Of a stretch of DNA of 9,917 bases, positions 6,963 to 9,917 are shown one piece after another. The DNA comes from Syntrophorhabdaceae bacterium (GTDB lineage: Bacteria > Desulfobacterota > Syntrophorhabdia > Syntrophorhabdales > Syntrophorhabdaceae): the NCBI GenBank assembly GCA_026415015.1, contig JAOAHW010000208.1, positions 1-9,917 on the forward strand, given 5' to 3'. Both the position numbers and the translations under genes were made by a program. Position 1 is the stretch's first letter; each line of letters begins with the position of its first letter. The notes under the pieces were generated by a model. It saw nothing but the letters and a program-made list of their open reading frames with translations, made no database searches and had not been told where the DNA came from.

Positions 6963-7707
6963 AAGGGCATTCAGGGTATGGCAGAGACACTTAACAGTCT
7001 ATACAAAACTCTATAAATCAAGCATTGCCCTTAACTTTGTAGAGCCTGCCCTCTATCTCATAGCCTTTGGTATTGGCCTTGGTGCCTTTATAAAAGACAT
7101 AAACGGGATGCCATATATTAAATTTATAGCCCCTGGTATTATAGCCTCTTCTTCCATGTTTGCAGCCACCTATGAGTGTACATACGGGACATACGTAAGA
7201 ATGACCTTTCAGAAGACCTTTGATGCCATACTGGCTACACCAATTAATATCAATGACCTTATTGCAGGGGAGCTTATCTGGGCGGCCACAAAGAGCATGT
7301 TCTACGGCACCATAATCATTTTAGCCATTTCATTCTTCAGGCTCGTAGATTCACCCTATGTAATTGCCATAATACCTGTACTTTTTTTGAGTGGCCTTGT
7401 CTTTGCAGAGATATCCATGGTATGCACTGCCATTGTCCCAGGGATTGATTCCTTCAATTATTTTTATACCCTTTTTATGACGCCCATGTTTCTCTTCTCT
7501 GGTATATTCTTCCCTTTGGATGTATTGCCTTCTGCTGTGGCAAAGATAGCGTTTTTTACGCCCCTATATCACCTTACTTTTATATGCCGGTCCCTTGTCT
7601 GGGGCACAACAGCCAGTATCTTCAGTAGCATAGCATGGTTTATAGCAGCTATTTTAATAATAGCCCCATTTGCCTTTATTCTCATGAGGATAAGGATAAT
7701 CAAATAG
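6949..7707 (+). CDS. ABC-2 type transporter permease (NodJ-like)
   Basis: This integral membrane partner of the preceding ATPase has about 252 residues and six hydrophobic spans, at about 29-47, 59-77, 109-129, 137-162, 169-189 and 225-245. The ABC2_membrane signature is clear: PYIKFIAPGIIASSSMF, then TFQKTFDAILATPINI in the loop that contacts the ATPase, SGIFFPLDVLP before the penultimate region, and TPLYHLTFICRSLVWG. Two starts are possible, GTG 6940 and ATG 6949. I chose ATG because AGAAGG (6935-6940) then sits eight bases upstream; GTG would overlap that site. Either way it overlaps the ATPase gene by 14-23 bases, implying coupled translation. The direction is export by family analogy; the substrate is unknown. 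Confidence 0.93.
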   Translation: MINFKRAFRVWQRHLTVYTKLYKSSIALNFVEPALYLIAFGIGLGAFIKDINGMPYIKFIAPGIIASSSMFAATYECTYGTYVRMTFQKTFDAILATPININDLIAGELIWAATKSMFYGTIIILAISFFRLVDSPYVIAIIPVLFLSGLVFAEISMVCTAIVPGIDSFNYFYTLFMTPMFLFSGIFFPLDVLPSAVAKIAFFTPLYHLTFICRSLVWGTTASIFSSIAWFIAAILIIAPFAFILMRIRIIK

Positions 7708-7719
7708 AGGTTTGATATT

Positions 7720-8355
7720 ATGAATCTTTTAAGCCTTTTTTCTGTTGGATTTATATTGGGTTTAACAGGCGCTATGGCACCAGGCCCCCTGCTCACTGTA
7801 ACTATAGGGGAATCAACAAGAAGAGGTGGGATTACAGGTCCTTTAATTGTCCTGGGACACGGGATCCTCGAAATGACACTAGTTTTTTTGATTGTCCTTG
7901 GGGCAGGGAGATTCCTCCATAATAATATATTGTTCGCTATAATATCGTTGGTCGGTGGCTTAGTGCTTATCTATATGGGTTATTTAACAATAAAAGGGCT
8001 GGGCTCTTATAAGATAGGTCAAACAGTGGAACATGGTAAATCAGGGTTACACCCTGTCCTATCAGGTATTCTTATAAGTCTTTCAAACCCTTATTGGTTT
8101 ATCTGGTGGATTACCATAGGCATGGGATATGTAATGTTTGCAAGGCAACTCGGTTTAAAGGGTATTATTGCGTTCTTTGTGGGACATATCTTATCAGACC
8201 TTGTCTGGTATAGTTTTGTATCATATGGGATTCAATTCGGTGGTCGCTTTTTTAACCTGAAGATAATAAAAACAACACTCTTTATCTGCAGTATATTCCT
8301 TGTGTTTTTTGGTGTGTTTTTTATATACAAAGGCATAAAATTTATAATGCCATGA
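7720..8355 (+). CDS. LysE-family exporter (amino acid/small metabolite efflux)
   Basis: The 211-residue membrane protein has the LysE/RhtB family pattern: GLTGAMAPGPLLTVTI (14-29) in the first span, with the conserved A-x-x-P-G-P core; a second and third span at about 41-62 and 70-92; LSNPYWFIWW (121-130), the second family signature; and further spans at about 144-168 and 187-206. Family members export lysine, arginine, homoserine/threonine or related compounds by proton exchange. The specificity here cannot be read from sequence. It starts 12 bases after the permease stop, with AGAGG overlapping that stop as its ribosome site, so it is probably the third gene of the ABC cassette transcript. 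Two unrelated exporters in one unit suggest defence against accumulation of a metabolite or toxin, which is inference. Confidence 0.92.
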   Translation: MNLLSLFSVGFILGLTGAMAPGPLLTVTIGESTRRGGITGPLIVLGHGILEMTLVFLIVLGAGRFLHNNILFAIISLVGGLVLIYMGYLTIKGLGSYKIGQTVEHGKSGLHPVLSGILISLSNPYWFIWWITIGMGYVMFARQLGLKGIIAFFVGHILSDLVWYSFVSYGIQFGGRFFNLKIIKTTLFICSIFLVFFGVFFIYKGIKFIMP

Positions 8356-8441
8356 CCTAAAAAACTTTTTTTCTCTAAATATAAGGAAAGGTTTTGTTAT
8401 AGAGGTGATTGTGATTTTTTCTCCCTGAATTCTTTCTCCAG

Positions 8442-8861
8442 TTAAATAAGATTTGCACCGAATTCTATGGCATGTTTCTCCATTTCTCTTGCTGCCCTTT
8501 CAGGATCCCCGGATAAAACAGCCTCAACAACAGGGACATTCATGCCCTCAGGGTGTAGATGACGGGGGTCTGTGTCTATCATCTCCACAACCTTTTTTGA
8601 TAGACCCACCACAGACCTAACCAGGGCCTCTAAAAAACGGTTACCACACATCTCTGCAAGGATAAAATGTATAGTTGTCTTCCTTTCAACTTCCTCTAAG
8701 GCACTGGATGTAAGTAATTTTTCAGCCTCCAGGGCATCTTTGAGTTGCCTGGCATATTCTGGCGTGACCCTCATGGATGCCAATCTTGCCACCTCTGGCT
8801 CTATGAGGCGCCGCACACGATGAAGCTTAGGTATGGATCTTTTTTGATAAAAACAGGTCAA
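8442..8861 (-). pseudogene. GntR/FadR-type regulator remnant: FCD domain without the DNA-binding domain
   Basis: The minus-strand frame encodes the FCD ligand-binding domain of a FadR-subfamily GntR regulator: VRRLIEPEVARLASM, HFILAEMCGNRFLEALV, then VEAVLSGDPERAAREMEKH to a normal C-terminus. The family resemblance starts only near position 8825. The winged-helix DNA-binding domain of roughly 70 residues that should precede it is absent, and the DNA upstream reads as a different ORF on the other strand. The first dozen residues of the open frame, from a TTG at 8861, look like chance extension. Of the usual FCD metal ligands, H65 and H130 remain, but the Asp of DxxFH is Lys61 and the His before the last helix is Asn108. 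I read it as a decapitated, probably non-functional gene. A free-standing FCD protein is possible but unlikely without a clear start. Confidence 0.7.
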
Positions 8862-9017
8862 GAAAGGTATTTATTAATTGCTCAGGTGAAGAGGCGGGTA
8901 CAAGAGATTATAGAGGCAGGCAAAGAGATAGAGGCAGTTAAAAGAAACACAAAAAGGATCCTTGCATCTATCTATATGCTTGAATTAAACATCTCTGATA
9001 TAAGAGATCTGCTTTAA
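8820..9017 (+). CDS. Small helical protein of unknown function (65 codons), possibly 5'-truncated
   Basis: From ATG 8820 the frame gives 65 residues. The part after about residue 23 looks truly coding: it is rich in charged helix formers (VKRRVQEIIEAGKEIEAVKR) followed by a more hydrophobic helix (ILASIYMLELNISDIRDLL), and its codons match the neighbours. The first ten residues lie antisense to the regulator remnant and look unlike protein under selection. No Shine-Dalgarno precedes ATG 8820, and an alternative GTG at 8886 also lacks one. It may be the end of a gene that lost its beginning in the event that removed the regulator's DNA-binding domain, or a real small gene. I do not recognise the family. 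Confidence 0.4.
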   Translation: MKLRYGSFLIKTGQERYLLIAQVKRRVQEIIEAGKEIEAVKRNTKRILASIYMLELNISDIRDLL

Positions 9018-9071
9018 AATAGGGGCGCAAGCCATAACCCAATGCCTTTAAACAATATTCTGATTTACTAA

Positions 9072-9104
9072 AAAGCCCCTTGCTTGGGCCTTGCAAGGGT
9101 CTTT
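9072..9104 (+). terminator. Terminator-like hairpin
   Basis: AAAG-C-CCCTTGC pairs with GCAAGGG-T-CTTT: seven base pairs, one C/T mismatch, then four more pairs, around a nine-base loop. The right arm ends in CTTT followed by AATCTT, a short and impure U-run. The left arm starts with an A-run, so it could act in either direction. It lies 55 bases after the stop of the 65-codon ORF. Confidence 0.4.
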
Positions 9105-9108
9105 AATC

Positions 9109-9137
9109 TTGACTTCATAACCCCTTTTATTTAATAT
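9109..9137 (+). promoter_or_regulatory. Candidate promoter of the cysteine desulfurase gene
   Basis: TTGACT (9109-9114) and TAATAT (9132-9137) are 17 bases apart, five and four matches to the sigma70 consensus. A start near 9144 would give a leader of about 148 bases carrying the repeats at 9160-9244. Confidence 0.4.
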
Positions 9138-9159
9138 AACAGAAATAGATATGTTTTAT

Positions 9160-9212
9160 AAATCAGGTGATTTACATCCACAACCCCCATAAGTCTTATG
9201 TAAAATCAGGTG
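9160..9212 (+). repeat. Direct repeat AAATCAGGTG flanking an imperfect inverted repeat
   Basis: AAATCAGGTG occurs at 9160-9169 and again at 9203-9212. Overlapping these, GATTTACAT (9169-9177) pairs with ATGTAAAATC (9198-9207) with one bulged base. A third AGGTG occurs at 9226-9230. This could be an operator pair or a folded leader RNA. Confidence 0.5.
9188..9200. repeat. Short palindrome CATAAG-T-CTTATG
   Basis: Two perfect six-base arms around a single T, inside the larger inverted repeat of the leader. The size and symmetry fit a dimeric repressor half-site pair, but no regulator can be named. Confidence 0.45.
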
Positions 9213-9234
9213 TAGGGATTTATTTAGGTGTCAA

Positions 9235-9244
9235 ACCTTAAGGT
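9235..9244. repeat. Short palindrome ACCTTAAGGT
   Basis: A perfect ten-base palindrome 47 bases before the start of the cysteine desulfurase gene. The left arm also pairs with AGGT at 9226-9229, so alternative foldings are possible. A role as an operator is inference only. Confidence 0.4.
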
Positions 9245-9291
9245 ATATATGAGAGAATAAATATGCGAGTCTTTTTAAAGAGGAAATAGGC

Positions 9292-9917
9292 ATGGATTAT
9301 ATATATTTTGATAACGCAGCTACATCGTGGCCTAAACCAGATGCTATGATGAAGGCAATGATGGATTTTAATAAAAACATAGGCGCAAACCCAGGCAGGT
9401 CAGGACACAGGCTATCTATAGAGGCTGCCCGTGTAGTATTTAATGCCAGAGAGATAATAGCTAATATTTTAAATGCCCATGAACCAGACAGCATAATATT
9501 TACGAAAAATGCCACAGAGGGTATAAATATCATATTGCATGGTTTTTTAGTTGCTGGAGACCATGTAATCACCACAAGCATGGAGCACAATTCTGTGATG
9601 AGGCCCCTCCATGCCCTTGAGGCATACGGCATTGAATTGACAGTTGTTCAATGTAGCCCTGATGGTGAGCTTGAACCAGAGGATATAAAAGAAGCTATAA
9701 AGAAAAACACAAGGCTTATCATTACAACCCATGCATCCAATGTAACAGGGACAATCATGCCTATAACAGATATAGCAAGGATAGCAAAGGACAATGGGAT
9801 AGTATATTGCGTGGATGCTGCCCAGACCGCAGGTAGCCTGCCCATAGATGTAAAAAAGGATGATATAGATATCCTTGTTTTTACAGGACACAAATCCCTC
9901 TATGGACCTCAGGGGAC
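9292..9917 (+). CDS. Class V aminotransferase, cysteine desulfurase family (N-terminal 208 residues, cut by window end)
   Basis: The product is a PLP enzyme that would take sulfur from cysteine as an enzyme persulfide for Fe-S clusters, thiolated tRNA or other sulfur transfer. The N-terminus YIYFDNAATSWPKP and the region GANPGRSGHRLS are typical of the SufS-like family known as TIGR01977 (EF2568-type). Also visible are FTKNATEGIN (70-79), EHNSVMRP with H99 stacking on the cofactor, HASNVTGT (147-154), VDAAQTAG with D175 and Q178 contacting the PLP ring, and TGHKSLYGPQG with the Schiff-base lysine K201. The catalytic persulfide cysteine would lie beyond the window. The start ATG 9292 has GAGG eight bases upstream. 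The family label is secure to class V aminotransferase; desulfurase activity is inferred. The long upstream region suggests regulation of its own. Confidence 0.93.
   Translation, partial: MDYIYFDNAATSWPKPDAMMKAMMDFNKNIGANPGRSGHRLSIEAARVVFNAREIIANILNAHEPDSIIFTKNATEGINIILHGFLVAGDHVITTSMEHNSVMRPLHALEAYGIELTVVQCSPDGELEPEDIKEAIKKNTRLIITTHASNVTGTIMPITDIARIAKDNGIVYCVDAAQTAGSLPIDVKKDDIDILVFTGHKSLYGPQG

Larger units (their letters stand above)
9018..9291. other. 274-bp non-coding region before the cysteine desulfurase gene
   Basis: No open frame of note. In order it holds a terminator-like hairpin (9072-9104), a candidate sigma70 promoter (9109-9137), a repeat-rich segment (9160-9212), two short palindromes (9188-9200 and 9235-9244), and a ribosome site GAGG (9280-9283) eight bases before ATG 9292. 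It is a candidate regulatory leader. Confidence 0.5.

Noticed and set aside
8356..8441. A-run followed by T-run after the LysE gene as a terminator
   Set aside because: AAAAAACTTTTTTT has no GC stem and no loop; it is only AT-rich spacer.
9297..9893. Minus-strand open frames opposite the cysteine desulfurase gene
   Set aside because: The plus strand carries an intact PLP-enzyme sequence over the same bases; the minus frames are cysteine-rich or low-quality shadows.
1..9917. Defence system, CRISPR array, insertion sequence or tRNA
   Set aside because: I looked for regularly spaced repeats, transposase motifs, cloverleaf-like segments and nuclease/helicase/toxin motifs and found none.

Overview
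The window is a stretch of ordinary bacterial chromosome, about 40% GC by eye. Isoleucine is often ATA and arginine often AGA/AGG. Genes are tightly packed in short, mostly non-overlapping transcription units. This codon style, together with a DUF362 protein, an FmdB zinc ribbon and a TIGR01977-like cysteine desulfurase, fits an anaerobic bacterium of the Nitrospirota/Desulfobacterota type. That placement is inference from style, not from a marker gene. I see no rRNA, tRNA, CRISPR array, insertion sequence or phage gene.

Layout. Positions 1-1474 (+) hold the end of an amidohydrolase-2 family gene, a class I SAM methyltransferase and the tRNA t6A enzyme TsaC/Sua5. These are packed with overlaps and are probably one operon. 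A convergent FmdB-type zinc-ribbon gene (1449-1802, -) overlaps the tsaC 3' end and has a near-consensus sigma70 promoter at 1840-1868. Positions 2002-4402 (+) carry a metallo-beta-lactamase-fold hydrolase and a multi-pass membrane protein of unknown function. Positions 4446-6101 (-) encode a DUF362 protein with a GNAT-like N-terminal extension and a C-terminal four-cysteine region that looks like an Fe-S site. Divergent from it, 6204-8355 (+) is a three-gene export cluster: an ABC ATPase, an ABC-2 permease (NodI/NodJ-like pair) and a LysE-family exporter.

Positions 8442-9017 look like a scar. A GntR/FadR-type regulator keeps only its FCD ligand-binding half (-), and it abuts a divergent 65-codon ORF that may itself lack its beginning. 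After a 274-bp non-coding region with a terminator-like hairpin, a candidate promoter and several repeats, a class V aminotransferase of the cysteine desulfurase type begins at 9292 and runs off the window.

How the genes relate: the first three look like a housekeeping operon. The ABC and LysE genes form an efflux cassette of unknown substrate. The remaining genes have no evident shared pathway. I do not see a convincing new multi-gene system. The points most worth a second look are the three-part DUF362 protein, the broken regulator junction, the structured leader of the cysteine desulfurase gene, and a 10-bp perfect hairpin inside the metallo-hydrolase gene.
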